Source of the DNA: Acanthochlamys bracteata
Lineage: Eukaryota; Streptophyta; Magnoliopsida; Pandanales; Velloziaceae
Assembly (NCBI GenBank): GCA_019914995.1
Contig: CM034126.1
Location: 7,259,001 to 7,323,000 of the forward strand
Direction: 5' to 3'
DNA length: 64,000 bases
In this document: one piece after another, positions 1-12,011 of the stretch
Layout: each line of letters opens with the position of its first letter
How positions within the stretch are numbered: the first letter of the stretch is position 1
The notes under the pieces: generated by a model
Database searches by the model: none
Told to the model about the DNA's origin: nothing
Seen by the model: only the letters and a program-made list of their open reading frames with translations
Translations under genes and position numbers: made by a program

Positions 1-324
1 TTATCTAGAGAAATCTCCTGAAGTTATTGCATTCTAAATTATTTGCAAATAAAACATTCCTTTATTATGAGAAATAGGCACATCATTGTTACTATAAATG
101 AGCACAATGGAAGTATTTACCATATTGGAGAACAAAATGCTACTTGTTCACTTGACTAAAATCTGCATGCAATACCACACTGTACTTGCATGAGATCTGA
201 ATAGGAAAGGGTGAATGAGATGAGAACCTATCACGTGGGCCATGGCTGAGAGAATTTGCCAAAACCTATGAATGATGCAATATCACTGTGAACTAGTGTT
301 GCCGAGCAAAAGGTCCAGCAAAAG
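1..324. other. Intergenic sequence at window edge
   Basis: AT-rich sequence downstream, in transcription sense, of the SR-factor relic on the minus strand. I see no coding exon, RNA gene or repeat in it. It may hold the old 3' untranslated region of that relic. Confidence 0.4.
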
Positions 325-2143
325 TTAGAAGGTACATTTTTCTAAATGTAGATCAATATGCGGAGAACAAACAAGATCTCGAAAACAGCATGCACCAACA
401 AACATGACTCTCGAAACAGAGCCAAGAAGCATAAACACCAACAAAAACATAACAAGTGAGACAGAGTCCTCTTCTGACCTAGACCGTGGACAAGGAGATG
501 CAGATCTTGATCGGGATCTGGACAGAGACCGTCGAGACGTCTTGGCTTTAGGAGACTTGCTGCATTACATGTTCAACAACTCAGAAAGAATACTACAGAT
601 CCAAATGGTAATTAAAATGAGCTTAGGAGATTAAGAACCTTCTGTTCTGGCCTCTGCTGCGGATGTGACTAAGAGCAGTTTCAATTAAGACTCCTGGATA
701 AGTCTATATTCCTTCACCTAAACAAAAAATGAATATTTATAATCAAACTGTACCAGGTGCAAAACGCTACAAGAAAATAAGTAGCAAAGCATACCCGAAT
801 GCAAGCCCCTGTGAAGGGATTGCAGAAGTCAGAGTCATCTAGCTTTCTGATCTGCAAATCAATTAACAAAATTTTATCAATACTCCTCAAGGTAATGACA
901 GCCACATTTAGAAATGAATTCAGGGAAAAGTAGATGAAGACATTAAATAGAAAATAAATTAAATCAAGGGAAAAATTAAATCACATAAAATATTAAACAT
1001 TATCAGGAGAAAAGTTAAACAAGATGTATGGAGAAAAGATTATAACATACTGCAGGCTTCATATTATCATAATTCGTATAGTCAACGACTCCGGCAGTGC
1101 GTGAAGAGTCGTACCCCTAAAGATTAAGCTACAATTACCTTTCATCCAAGTTGCAACTCTTTACTCATAGTTTAACACGTGCATGTAACAAATGCGCCCA
1201 TCCACCCATGTGAGGGGCAAGGCACACATGCCAACACATACAACTGTATGCCCATTCATCCACAAAAATATAGGCATGCATATACCCACACACACCCACC
1301 CACCCACCCACACCCAAATAGTGAGGAAACCAACAATACCTCAGCCTTCTTTAAACACTTATGAGAAACAAACATCACCACCATGACGCATATGGTCCTG
1401 ATCAATAATTAGAAACCAACACTTCCAAGTGAATTTAAGATGTTAAGAATAGCAAAACCTGAGGACAAAACAGAAGCCATACCTTGAGGTCTTGTCGGCC
1501 TGATGAAGGTGAACCAGTAACCATAACTACATGCAAGAAGCGGAAACTTTGCAAGGGAAACTTCAGATTTTATACTTATACAGCTAGTTCGCCACCAACA
1601 TACCACGATAATCAGAATGCTTCAAGATACCACCCCGAACACTGGAGAACTTGCTGTAGCTGCTACGGCACTCATACGATGATGGTGAGCTGCTTCCCTG
1701 CAAGAATTGAACCTGCCCAATAAGTCTGTAAGCTGCTATAAGGATATCATTGTTCAGCACAACTTTTAAACAAGTTCTATACACACCCACAATCTCTGAC
1801 CATCAAAATCATATCCACCATGCCTGCAGATAGCATCTTCAGCATCAAGGATATCTTCAAACTGCATGAAGATATTAAGCAAACTAAAGATTCAAAATAC
1901 ATAACACATAAAATTGGTTATCAACATAAATGCAACTGAAGCCTTCACAAAAACTAGTGGTAGAGCCTAGAGTTTATACTTCTCACAATAATAATCTTAA
2001 ATTTATTGATTTGTTCAACTGCAAAACCAAGTAAACAAGATGATGAACCTCTTTAAAAGGTTGACACAAAAGTTACCTCAACAAAAGCATAACCAGGGGG
2101 CTCAGAGGAAGCTTCAAATCAATGCCAAGTCCATATTGCAACA
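325..2143 (-). pseudogene. SR splicing factor relic (SR34/SR30-like, RRM-RRM-RS)
   Basis: Intact relatives are nuclear SR proteins that bind pre-mRNA through two RRMs and recruit spliceosome parts through an Arg-Ser tail. Exon remnants run in family order on the minus strand. 2077-2143 is RRM1 ending PPGYAFVE. 1787-1861 has FEDILDAEDAI and GGYDFDGQRL. 1604-1712 is a Ser-rich linker ending KHSDYR. 1483-1526 reads VMVTGSPSSGRQDLK, where relatives have GLPSSASWQDLK. 1051-1116 has VVDYTNYDNMKPA, 795-851 has IRKLDDSDFCNPF, and 325-559 has SPKAKTSRRSLSRSRSRSAS. Most remnants keep GT..AG borders, so this is a decayed intron-bearing gene and not a retrocopy. Damage: the N-terminal RRM1 exon is not found; a 1-nt deletion and a roughly 11-nt deletion lie in 2077-2143; the RRM2 stretch before VVDYTNY is missing; and the RS tail turns hydrophobic after about 27 residues. 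A heavily diverged but transcribed gene is less likely. Confidence 0.82.
1278..1318 (-). repeat. CCCA/CCCACA microsatellite with G-quadruplex potential
   Basis: Plus strand has a run of CCCA and CACA units with at least five CCC triplets separated by one to five bases, so the minus strand has five GGG runs with short loops. This fits the usual G3+N1-7 quadruplex pattern on the strand that would be transcribed for the SR relic, inside a former intron between exons 1051-1116 and 1483-1526. The overlapping His/Pro-rich open frames on the plus strand come from this low-complexity stretch. Confidence 0.6.
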
Positions 2144-3119
2144 TAATAAATTTTAAGGAAATCAGATCCAACACTGTTGATTATAGCAACCATAATACAG
2201 CCATTTAAAGGGTGCATCATTGTCTCAACATTAAATCTCCTATAAGATTATCGATCATGAGGATTAACTACAGTTTGCACATTGAGAAAGCATATAGCAA
2301 GATTTACCTAATTATGTTGGTAAAAGAATAGTAATTGAGCAATGTGATAATCATACAGTATTTACATGCTGATTTCTAGTTTTCAACCTAATCATGCAGA
2401 GTGAGGTTCCACATGATACATCCACCCTAGTACAAACTCTGATATACAAATGACATCTCTAAGTTATATGGCATATATTCCCCTACAACTAAGATGTAAA
2501 TCCCAAAACTATTTCCTAGAGCTGTTTCCTCCCTAGTTGAATATCTATCTTTTATTTTTCTAGGCCTTACTAATCAGAGTTACTAATAGGTTATACTTAA
2601 CCTATCACTACAAAGTAACAAAACCCAGAATTCTGTTAGTGGATCAAAACGTACCACAACAAAGGCAACAACTACAAAGACATAAAATATCAGTACGTGG
2701 ACACCTACTAAGCTTACCAAAGAATAGATAGAAACCATGATCATCATGCGAAGGAATTTTGTAGCACTTTATTCAACTCTCCAAATTCCAATCTTCTTTT
2801 GAAAAAGTATACAATGGAAAATATTCTGGAAAACCTCAAAATGTCTTCATTCTCTCAGACTACTAATAATTTCTATGGCTCAATTACTCAAAATTTTAAT
2901 AGGTAAGACAGATTAATAGATACTTGACGAGAAATAGAAGGGTTTTTGCTTCTAAGTTCTGACGACACCAAGCAGGTGCAAAATTTTGCAGGCACTAGTT
3001 ACTTGAATATATCAGATAAAAGTTAGGGAAAAAAATGAGAGAAATAGTGAAAATTGCAACTACAATATTGTAAGAAAAACGTATTACTAGAAATATCCGC
3101 TCTATATTTATCCACTACT
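2144..3119. other. Non-coding, former intron or upstream part of SR relic
   Basis: AT-rich sequence upstream of the first recognisable SR exon. I searched the minus strand for the missing N-terminal RRM1 exon (IYVGNLP-type motif) and did not see it. No other gene is visible. Confidence 0.4.
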
Positions 3120-4270
3120 AATATGTTTCAAAAGAAAAGCATTGGAATGTGTATAAAATTCAAAAGACTTTTTACAAGTTTCAACTAGAGTGGCAAAAAA
3201 AAAAAAAAATAAACAAAAAAAAAAATAAAAAAACAATAAAAAAGAAAAAAGCTACGGAACTATAACAAGGTCTCTATGAATATGTCAACATAAATATACA
3301 AGTTCACCAAACCAAAAAAAGAATCACAAGATTAACCAAGGAACATTTCTATAAATGGAATTCCTCTATCTTAACAATTTACTCTTGGAAGAGTTCAAGA
3401 ACCTAAACTATACCCCTAAATGCTGGTATTTCCTAAATATAATAGTAAAATGAACCAAAAAAACCACTAATAATAGATAAAAAACCAATTCCAGCACATC
3501 TAAATGTAGAAGAATGTACCTGAGCCAGGATTCACCTTCTTTGGACTTGCACAAAAATAGTCTAAAGCCTACATCACAGTTTGCTTTATTGTTTTAATAG
3601 CTCAAAGTTTTTAACTACTAAGAAAAACAATCAAAACCACAAAGTTGAAACAGTCAGATGATATGGTAGCAAAATGAAGGTAAAGAATAAATAAAATCAA
3701 TATGACCAAAATCTGAAGCTTCTGTAATATATTAGAATCTATAGAAACTCAATGATATGGAAACTTAGTCAAGGAAATGCCCTTTGTCCCCTGTTGAACT
3801 AGGAATGTCAAACTTAAAAGAAAGTTGTTGTCATCAAACATACTATTAAAAAGGAAAATTACTTTTTAAGTAAGTAGGGATGGAGAGTTTCTCATAGCAG
3901 AATCTATAATCAAAATAACTAATCATGTCAGAGAGAAACTGGTTACAAAGTCAAACAGTGTGTTTCGAGCTTCAACTTGCAATCAGCAGATTTTAAGATA
4001 GGAATATTTAACTCAATCATATCCTAGTATTCTATTGTACTCTGACTACAACTTGAAGAACCGAAATATAGAGAGAAAAAAAAACACAAATTTTGTACCA
4101 TTTGGGCTATGTGTGATAGTCGACCTTGATTTTTGAAATCACAATCATCACCTTCTCCAGTACCTAACAAATCGAAGCCTTACCTACAATCAAATCATCA
4201 GTAGGCCTCACTTCTATCTGCATGCACAAAATAGTTCAAAGAACAGCATGTCTTTGTCCCATAATACACA
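3120..4270. repeat. Diverged repeat unit, copy A
   Basis: First of four related non-coding stretches. Shared landmarks in order: a segment near 3290-3310 with ATATACAAGTTC; ACCAATTCCAGCACATCTAA near 3485; GTTTTAATAG near 3592; ACCACAAAGTTG near 3636; then a block near 4135-4250 on the pattern ATCACCTTCTC...AGTACC, ...CAAAATAGTTC, AGAACAGCATGTC. The same order recurs in copies B and D, and partly in C. No protein motif is seen. An old tandem duplication or several copies of one unclassified element would both fit. Confidence 0.5.
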
Positions 4271-4619
4271 TAAACAAGTATTTGAAACACAACACAAAAG
4301 AAACGACCCAATCATTATTTTGGTTTGGTCTATGGTTGATTGTTAATCTTCCTTTTGCTTAGGCATGGTTATTCACTGCTTCAATATTAAATAAATCTAA
4401 TACTTGTCCACCAGCTACAAAATAATCTAGCTACAAATATGTCTCTATAAAAGCATATTTGAAGGTAAGGGATTCATATCATAGCATATGCTCCATACCC
4501 AGTTGTAAAACCATATTTTTCTTTTAAATTAACTAATACATAAACTAATAATATAATGATACAGCAATACCATATACACAATTCTCAGCATTCCATACAA
4601 CAATAACTCCACCAGCTCA

Positions 4620-5690
4620 TATGTTTCAAAAAAACAGAAATAAATGCATATCAAATTCAAAAGGCATTTTCAACAAAAGTCAACTTGTAATAAAGAATTG
4701 CTTTTGGTGAAAAATGAGATATAGGTAAACATCTCGTAAGTGTACTCATCGACAAGATTCATCTTTTGTGACAAAAAAAGAGTTAAGTACATGGCCATAA
4801 ATAAATATGTTTACCAAACCCAAAAAATCAAAATATCAAAAGATGAAAATAAACAGTATTCACCTATTTAACTGTCAATTGGAGCTAAGAACACAACTAA
4901 AGTGCGCAACTATAGCCTAGAAACAAGGGCTTTCTTAATATAATTGCAAACAAACCAAAAATATCCACTAATAATAGATTAAAAACCAATTTCAGCACAT
5001 TAAGCAGAAGAAATACCTTATCAAGGTTCCATCTCCTCAGAATTGCACCAAACTATATCATTTTAGAACCTACAATCAGAACCACAAAGTTGCATGCTCA
5101 CATTAAATGCCAGTACAATGAGTGAAAGAATCTAAAATGCAAAACTACAAAATTTAGATTCTTTTGTAATCATATGTTAGGATCCATACAAACTCAATGA
5201 TAATCGCAGCTTAGTTAAGGACATGGTACGCTTTACCGCCTCATTGAGCGAAGAGTGTTAAACTAAAAGCAAGTTGCGGCCATCATACAAATAATTAAAC
5301 AGAGAAAGCGACTTTCTAACTAAGTAGAGAAAGTATTTAGGTTAGACATACATTACATCACAAATAAGCAAAAGAAGCTAGTTACTAATAGTGTGCTTCG
5401 AGTTTTAGCTTTGAATCGGCTGATTGAAGATAGAAATATTCATTTAAGTACCACTCCAATACTCTTTTCTACTCTAACAATTACTCGAAAAACCAAAATA
5501 TAGAAAAGAAAACAAAGTTTCATAATAGTTTGGGCCGTGTATCATAGTTGCTTTTCATTTTTCATGAACAATGTCATCACCTTCTTGAGTACGTAACATA
5601 TCTGTTCCTTTAGGTGCAAGCTAGCCCATCATTACATTACTTTTTATCTGCATAATGAAGCAGTTCATAGAACAGCATGTCTTCAAATTT
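4620..5690. repeat. Diverged repeat unit, copy B
   Basis: Second copy of the unit starting at 3120. It shares CCAATTTCAGCACATTAAGC near 4988, ACCACAAAGTTGCATG near 5078, GTGTGCTTCGAG near 5391 (copy A has GTGTTTCGAGC at 3960), ATGTCATCACCTTCTTGAG near 5570 and GAACAGCATGTCTTC near 5660. Order and spacing match copy A closely enough to call them homologous; indels are frequent. Confidence 0.5.
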
Positions 5691-6179
5691 AATTTTCTTG
5701 CAGTTCATATAATTCAATTGCCTTTCAAGTGTACGTAATAGAGTACAGATAGCTTTTTATCTCCTTATAAACTAACAAAATCTAGAAATGCAACTATGCG
5801 TTAATGTACAAAATTAAGGAGCTCATCACAAAGCATACAGTCAAAATCCAATCACTAATAGCTAACAATGTTTCTCTTTAAAAAAATTATAAAAAAAAGC
5901 AGTTTTAATTATGTTAATGCACAAAATAGTGTTACAACAGTACATTTATGGCTGTTAAAAATAGAATGCTAAGTATTTAACATTATTTTTTGACATAAGC
6001 TGTCATTTTCCAAATAATAAAAAATGAACACTTCACTGACCTCGAAAGTTCAAGGGTAACTAGAATGTAGAAACTTACTGGCTGTTTAGGCTTCCATGCA
6101 CTAATAAAGAACTTCGCAGATGCAAGTCCTTCCGTTTATAATATATATACATACAATAATGTTAGTTCAAAATGACTAG

Positions 6180-6850
6180 GACAAACTTAGAAAGGGAAAA
6201 ATTTGTCGGTCATTACATCGCCAATTTATCATTTTAAAAGGTGATATGTTTTCAATATTACGAAAAAATTTAGAATTTCAAGTTGCAAGATTTCCCATGA
6301 TATAGTAGCAAAATGAAGGAATGCACATAAAGACTAATTTCAGAATAAACTGAAGCATTTCTAATCATATACCCAAGTGTTTCATAAACAAACTAAAATG
6401 CAATTGGCAAAATCTTTGTTCGTATTAAGACAAGAAGAACTCGCTAACTTAAGAAAATCTAAATTATTATAAAAACGTCAACAGGTTAGGTGCACAAACT
6501 CTTCAGATTGCTGATGTCTAACCTAATACCAAGATGCGTGGGGCATGACTTTCTTCAAGAGACTTATTGACATCAGCTAAAAGCACTATCACATATTTGA
6601 CTAAATCCTCTTTCAACCTTCCTATGAACTCGAACTCAAACTCAAAGTAGTATCCTTAAAAGAGAAAATAAAGCAAACAAACATATCCTTAGACCATCTT
6701 TGATACTTTGTCTTCATTTCCTATGACTATGATCATTACCTTCTCAAGCATGATAAAATCTGATGCCTCATCAGCCAACTATCCCAATCATTAAGGCTCA
6801 TCTTAACCAGCAAGCAAAAACAATTCACAGAACTACATGTCATCTTAAAT
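6180..6850. repeat. Diverged repeat unit, copy C (partial)
   Basis: Partial copy of the same unit. It has TATAGTAGCAAAATGAAGGA near 6301 (copy A has ATGGTAGCAAAATGAAGG near 3663), then GATCATTACCTTCTCAAGC near 6731, ATCTGATGCCTCATCAGCC near 6758 and ACAGAACTACATGTCATC near 6827. The first half of the unit is not recognised here. Confidence 0.4.
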
Positions 6851-8384
6851 TAGTTTATTAGTTTCTCATTTTCATGTATTTCAATTCCCTTTTAAGTGTG
6901 TGTATGGAATACTAATTGTTTTCTAATCTCAGAAAAAACATAGCAACTACTAGAATAACAGCCAAGCGTTCTTTAAGCAAAATTAAGGAATTCATTACAA
7001 AGCATGCAAAGCATACACTCAATATTTCACTAATGTGTCGATGTGTGTGTATATATATAAATTTTTGGCCCAAGTTCCTACCAGTTATGTAGCAAATACG
7101 AGTGTAATCTCATAAGTTGGCAAATACAACTCCATTGAAGCATAAACTTTGATAATAATTTTTTGAATGAACTTCTTAGTCGAGCAGTTTATTTCGGTAA
7201 CATTAACAACAATAGACAACGACACTATGGTTAACTTCAAAACTAATAGGAAATGATGGATGGGAGTCAAACAAAACAGCGTTACAACTTTGTGCTAAAA
7301 ATGACCTCTGTTGTTTATATTGTACTTAAATCAACATATGAATCCAAATATAAAATTAATCAATGGGATGACAACCCACAACCTACATTATAAGCATCCA
7401 GAGCACTTTGCAAAAACTCTGAAATCTCCTCAAAAACATCAGTTTGGGAAGAATCCTGATTAAATACCCAATAAAAGCGAGGATTACTACCTACTTGTAT
7501 ATATAGTTAATATAAAATAACTCTATCTATTTCTTATGATGTTTCCTCCCTTAGGAAATTTCATAATCATGATTCACACAAAACCTTCCAATTACAATCC
7601 TCTTCAGTTTTTAGAGCACTACTGAAAGAAGAAGAGCATGAAATGCCAAACTTTCAAATAGATTCACCTTTGCGATATGTGATTTAACTTCCAAGAAAAG
7701 TATGTAGCTTGAAAAGTTCAGCAAAAGTAAGCCTATCAAGGTCCAAATACAAACGCAATACATACGGCAATGTCAAACGAATGTAGCAAGAAACACAAGC
7801 AGGAGCCGACGAATGTTGATAAAAATGGATCTTTATGTATTAAAATATATGATCGCTTGAGCACAAACAATACATTAAAGACATCAGAGGAAGAAATTAT
7901 AGCTTTTTGACTTCAACAACATAATACAAATAATTAATTTTAACCCCATATTGCAAAGTAGAAGCAAGACAAGTAAAAGTGAAGAGAATTTAAGTGCAAG
8001 CTCTAAATTTATTGCTTATATCTACGATCATATATGGAGAAAGCGCTTCTTATGAGAGCAAAAGAAAAGCACCATACATCGAATTTTTCAAGAAAGAAAT
8101 TCCTCCTATAAAGCTATATAGAATGCTATTATTGTGATGAGAAGTCGTCGTTTACCTTTTAATTCCATTATGTGTAAGCTCACATGGGCAACAAACAACC
8201 TCAAAAGACAATTAAAACTTGACAATATATCACTCTCTTAACTGATGTTATAGATTCCCTTCTTGATATGTCTGCATACACAAAGCTCCGAAACCAATCA
8301 ATTCAAAGGAAGAATAACTTAAAAAACTGAAGCAGCAAAATAGAGAAAATTGTCTCTCACTTTGAAAAGTAGCAACATTACAGA

Positions 8385-9110
8385 CTTCATTCAAAAAGTA
8401 TACTAATGAAAAACTAAAGAGGTACATAAGAATATCGCTTAATAAGTTTCATCTTTCATTACAAAAACAAAGGGTACCAAAGATGCAAAATTTCTTAGAG
8501 GACTCTATGTATACATCAATGTAAATATACAAGTTCGCAAAACGACAAAACAAGCACAAGCTCAACAACATGCCATTTCAATAAATGGTATACACCTAGT
8601 TAATAAGCAATTTATCTAGGAATAGCTAAAACGCTAGACTTTAGCCTAGGATATAAGGGCTTTCCAACATATATTTGGAAAATGAACCAAAACAACGATT
8701 ATAGATAGATAATTTCAACATATTTCAAAGTGGAAGAACACACCTGACTCAGGGTTCACATATCAAGACATGCACCATATTATACCACCTTAGAAGCTTC
8801 TTCGTAGATCAATAAAATCTACATCGCAGCTTGTTTGATTGTTTTAATAGACCATAACCCTTAGTATTAAGGAAAATAATCACAACCACAAAGTTGCAAG
8901 TATCAGACAGTATGCTAGTGAAATAAATCAAAGATTATACAAAGCAAATACTACAGAAAAAACCTGATGTTTCTGTAATCATAGTCATTACCTTCATCTT
9001 GTGTAGTGGCAATCTGATGCATTATCTGCTGGCCATCCCAATTAATAAATCCTATCTTCATCTACAAGCACAAAAACAATTTCAAGAACTGTAGGCCATT
9101 TGAAATTATG
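8385..9110. repeat. Diverged repeat unit, copy D
   Basis: Fourth copy, shortened. It has GTAAATATACAAGTTCGC near 8522, TGATTGTTTTAATAG near 8837, ACCACAAAGTTGCAAG near 8886, CATAGTCATTACCTTCATC near 8981, AATCTGATGCATTATCTGC near 9011 and AAAACAATTTCAAGAACTG near 9073. Relative to copy A it lacks the block corresponding to about 3700-4120. Confidence 0.5.
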
Positions 9111-10480
9111 TTTGTACATAGATGCATGCATGTATATGCATGCATATATGTCCATATGTAGGTAAGGACATACGTACGTATGTCAAGATGAATTGGTATA
9201 CATATGCAAATGTTCAAACAAATGCGTGCAATAGATGTGTCTAAGTAAACATGCTTAATGCATAATGTGTAATCCACATCCACAGTTTTCTTCATTTCAT
9301 ATTCTAGATGATAGTATTCAATTTATTTATTCTTAACAAGCTTATCACATAATGTGTTGTTCCTAACAATATCTTAAGCATACGTTCTAATGAACAGAAC
9401 TGCACTTCTACACCGATAATTAAGTATATGTCTCTAAACTAATACCAGCCATTCAGCCCAACAAATTTAAATAGAAGCATAACAAGAAATGCAAATTGAA
9501 GGAGCAACAACTTGAGCTTCTTAAGAAGGCGCTGTAGATGCAGTATCTAGGAGTAATTACATCGTAAGTCTAACATGTTTCCCTTTATTTCTTGGGCAGC
9601 CAAAGCATATTGAAATAAGATTCACGTAATTCCAAAACGAGCATTTATTTAGCAAATATATGGCTTGAATTATTTTGTTTGTGCAGTAATCTTATTAGCC
9701 AGTAACCGCTCGCCATGTTCCCTTGAACTAATCTAGTTCTATACGCTGCATATCCATTTAAGCTTCGAACTGATGTTGTATGATCAGAAACACCATTAAA
9801 AGACACGTTCTTCTTCTGAAAGTGAGAATCAGAGCAAAAAACTTCTCAATCAGGTATAGTAAGGAACCAAAGAGGAAACCCCAAAATAGAAGAAGTCAAG
9901 CTGGATTAAGTTTCCCTTAGAAATCAAAACTTCAGTGTTCATAATCTTGGAAACCCAAAAAGAGTTACAACTAACCATGTTCTTGTCCATGACCAACAAA
10001 CTCCACCCATAAAACCCAACATAAACATAGAAATCAAATCTATAAACATTAAATACTGTAAAAACAAAGTGTTGATAAACAAAATTGCGAATAAGAGAAA
10101 ACAACAAAAAAATGAGGTGAAAGAATTTTCTGAATATAAACCCACGACTAATCAAAGAAGATTTTGAATAAACAATAACCAACAAAAAGAAAAAGAACAA
10201 ATCTTTCAAATCTTGAAATCGCAAATAATTTGGAAGTATTTAACAAGAAACTTTCTTGAAATAAAAGTTATTCAAGAAATTGGAATGAATTTTTTTTATT
10301 TGGGTTTCGTAAGACTAAGAAAGAACAGAGAGAGAGAGGAACCGGTTCGTATTGCATAAACAAGATTCATATAAACAACAACGAAAACAAAACGACAAGA
10401 TCTTTCAAACACCAAAAAAACGCAAAATCCCTAAACTGAATTCCGAGCAAAAATTCTTCCAACGAAGTTGTCGATAAACA
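9111..10480. other. Non-coding AT-rich stretch with alternating purine-pyrimidine tract
   Basis: No gene seen. At 9121-9150 an ATGCATGCATGTATATGCAT tract alternates purine and pyrimidine and is nearly palindromic, a simple-sequence feature that can form cruciform or Z-type DNA. An open frame on the minus strand at 9850-10224 is Phe/Tyr/Val-rich, has no family signature and looks like translated AT-rich DNA. Confidence 0.35.
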
Positions 10481-10494
10481 AAATTGACGGAAAT

Positions 10495-10620
10495 ATAGAA
10501 ATTTACACCGTCTTGAAGGTTCTCGTTATGCACCCATTGGGGAATCCTCGTGAACAATTTCCGAACTTCGATATCTCGTTTCTTGAATACTCTAGCTAAT
10601 TCTTTCTGTATCTGTTGTTA
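10495..10620 (-). other. Possible unassigned exon or 5' leader exon
   Basis: On the minus strand this stretch is less AT-rich than its surroundings and reads as an open frame containing ELARVFKKRDIEVRKLF and RIPQWVHNE, followed by a GTGTAAAT-type donor. I do not recognise the protein. It may be an untranslated leader exon of a minus-strand gene, perhaps the former SR gene whose remnants lie 8 kb further along, or chance. No initiator methionine is evident. Confidence 0.2.
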
Positions 10621-11071
10621 TTAAAAAGAAAAAATCAATCACCAAATTAAAAACACGTAAATGAACTAACGGGAAGAAGAAGAAAATAAAAGCAAACGAT
10701 TGAATATAGAAAGTGGATTTCCTCCGAATTGAAGTTTTCTTTTCTTTTACGTTCTAGGTTTTAGAGCACAGAAGAGAAAGAGAAACGGGTTTTGTTTGTT
10801 TCGTGTTTGATTGAAACTTTAATAAAACAATTTTCTTACCGTTGCAAGGCATTGTATGAATACTGGGATATAAAACAAATAATTTGGATCGTAAGCTGCA
10901 TATTTGTAAAATCAAGAATCTATAACGTATTTTGCAAAATTGATCCCTTATAGTTGTAATTCGGAAGAGATTTGAGAATATGAGTATGTTCATATAAAAT
11001 TGGAGATCTCATCTACTTTCAGTAGAAGCTTTGCTCAGAAGAAGTAAAGTGTTTTCTTTTCTTTTTTGTTT

Positions 11072-11176
11072 AGCTTCAACCCCATAGAAGAGATCAATGT
11101 TGCTGCAAAATTGAAGCTAAGATTGCCAAATACCAAGAAGCATGCTGAGCAAATAATGAATGCTCGAGCTCGTTAA
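11072..11176 (+). other. Possible terminal exon of an unidentified gene
   Basis: After a TTTTTTGTTTAG acceptor-like site the plus strand is open to a TAA and reads SFNPIEEINVAAKLKLR followed by a Lys/Arg-rich end (NARAR). It is more codon-like than the flanks, but I cannot name it and see no upstream exons on the plus strand. A gene fragment or chance are both possible. Confidence 0.2.
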
Positions 11177-11537
11177 ATATGTTAACTTAGCTGTCCTCTT
11201 CTTCTACATTCATTTGTTTATCTAAGTTAGATACTTGTTCTAATGTGGTATTGATGGGATAAATGGAAAACTATTATCTTTCTAAAATTGTTCAACACCA
11301 ATATGAAGAGTTTTATACACATAAAATTCTAATACTAATTCTTTTAGTTAAATAATGGTAAGTTAGGCAATTAGCATTTTCTCCTTTTCCGTTGAAACTT
11401 TTATTTTAGTAGCAAAATGTAAGAGTTCATGCTTATATGTCAATATATAATAATCTTACTTCATAAATTCTAAAACATTTATCATTTTGTTATATTCTAA
11501 TATACCAGTATAAGTCTAAGAGTTCTGACTTGCAAAT

Positions 11538-11995
11538 TGATGCACTGGGCTAAGAAATTATGGGGCAGAACAGAGAAGGGCATTTACTTAGGAAGAGACA
11601 ACGAAATCCCAGTTGCAGGACTTGTCCCGGTTGCCAATCCTAATAGCTGGAGAAGCATCAGCCACCGGTTACAGATTTAGATGCATTAGTGTTGCTAAGA
11701 ATCATTTAGCAACTAGTATTAGATGTTTAGAAGTGTTCTTTGAGTTAGAGTTTACAAGGAGTCTAATCGTAGATAGCACATTAATAAAGCTAAGAGTCTT
11801 TTAAGTTTAGAAGTTCCTTACAAGTGGAACTTTATTAGGCATAGGAGTTCTTTTGTAGAATAACTCCTTGTTTAGCTATAAATAAGCATTGTAAGTCTCA
11901 TTGGAGGGAGGGATTTATGCATTAGCTATTTTCGAATTACAGTTTACTAGTTATTTTGTTACTTTTCACTTTTTTTTTGTTGAGAAAGTGTATCA
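11538..11995 (+). repeat. 5' LTR of Gypsy element 1
   Basis: 458 bp, starting TGATGCACTGGGC and ending AAAGTGTATCA. A TATA-like TATAAATAAGC near 11878 suggests the U3/R boundary. Compared with the 3' LTR it has ttcttTGAG for tGCTGAGG near 11736 and an extra ATA near 11782. Confidence 0.93.
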
Positions 11996-11998
11996 ACT

Positions 11999-12010
11999 TG
12001 GTACCAGAGC
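11999..12010 (+). promoter_or_regulatory. Primer binding site, initiator-Met tRNA type
   Basis: TGGTACCAGAGC starts 3 nt after the 5' LTR. Plant elements commonly have TGGTATCAGAGC here, complementary to the 3' end of initiator-Met tRNA; one base differs. Confidence 0.85.
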
Positions 12011-12011
12011 A

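Noticed and set aside
404..634. 76-residue plus-strand frame rich in Asp/Arg (LDRDLDRDRRD)
   Set aside because: It is the antisense shadow of the Arg-Ser tail of the SR relic on the minus strand.
1179..1386. Two His/Pro-rich plus-strand frames
   Set aside because: They translate the CCCA/CACA microsatellite; no conserved feature.
9850..10224. 124-residue hydrophobic minus-strand frame
   Set aside because: Phe/Tyr/Val-rich composition expected from AT-rich DNA; no domain, signal-peptide pattern or splice context.
11613..11804. 63-residue frame inside the 5' LTR of Gypsy element 1
   Set aside because: Lies wholly in LTR sequence and is disrupted differently in the other LTR.
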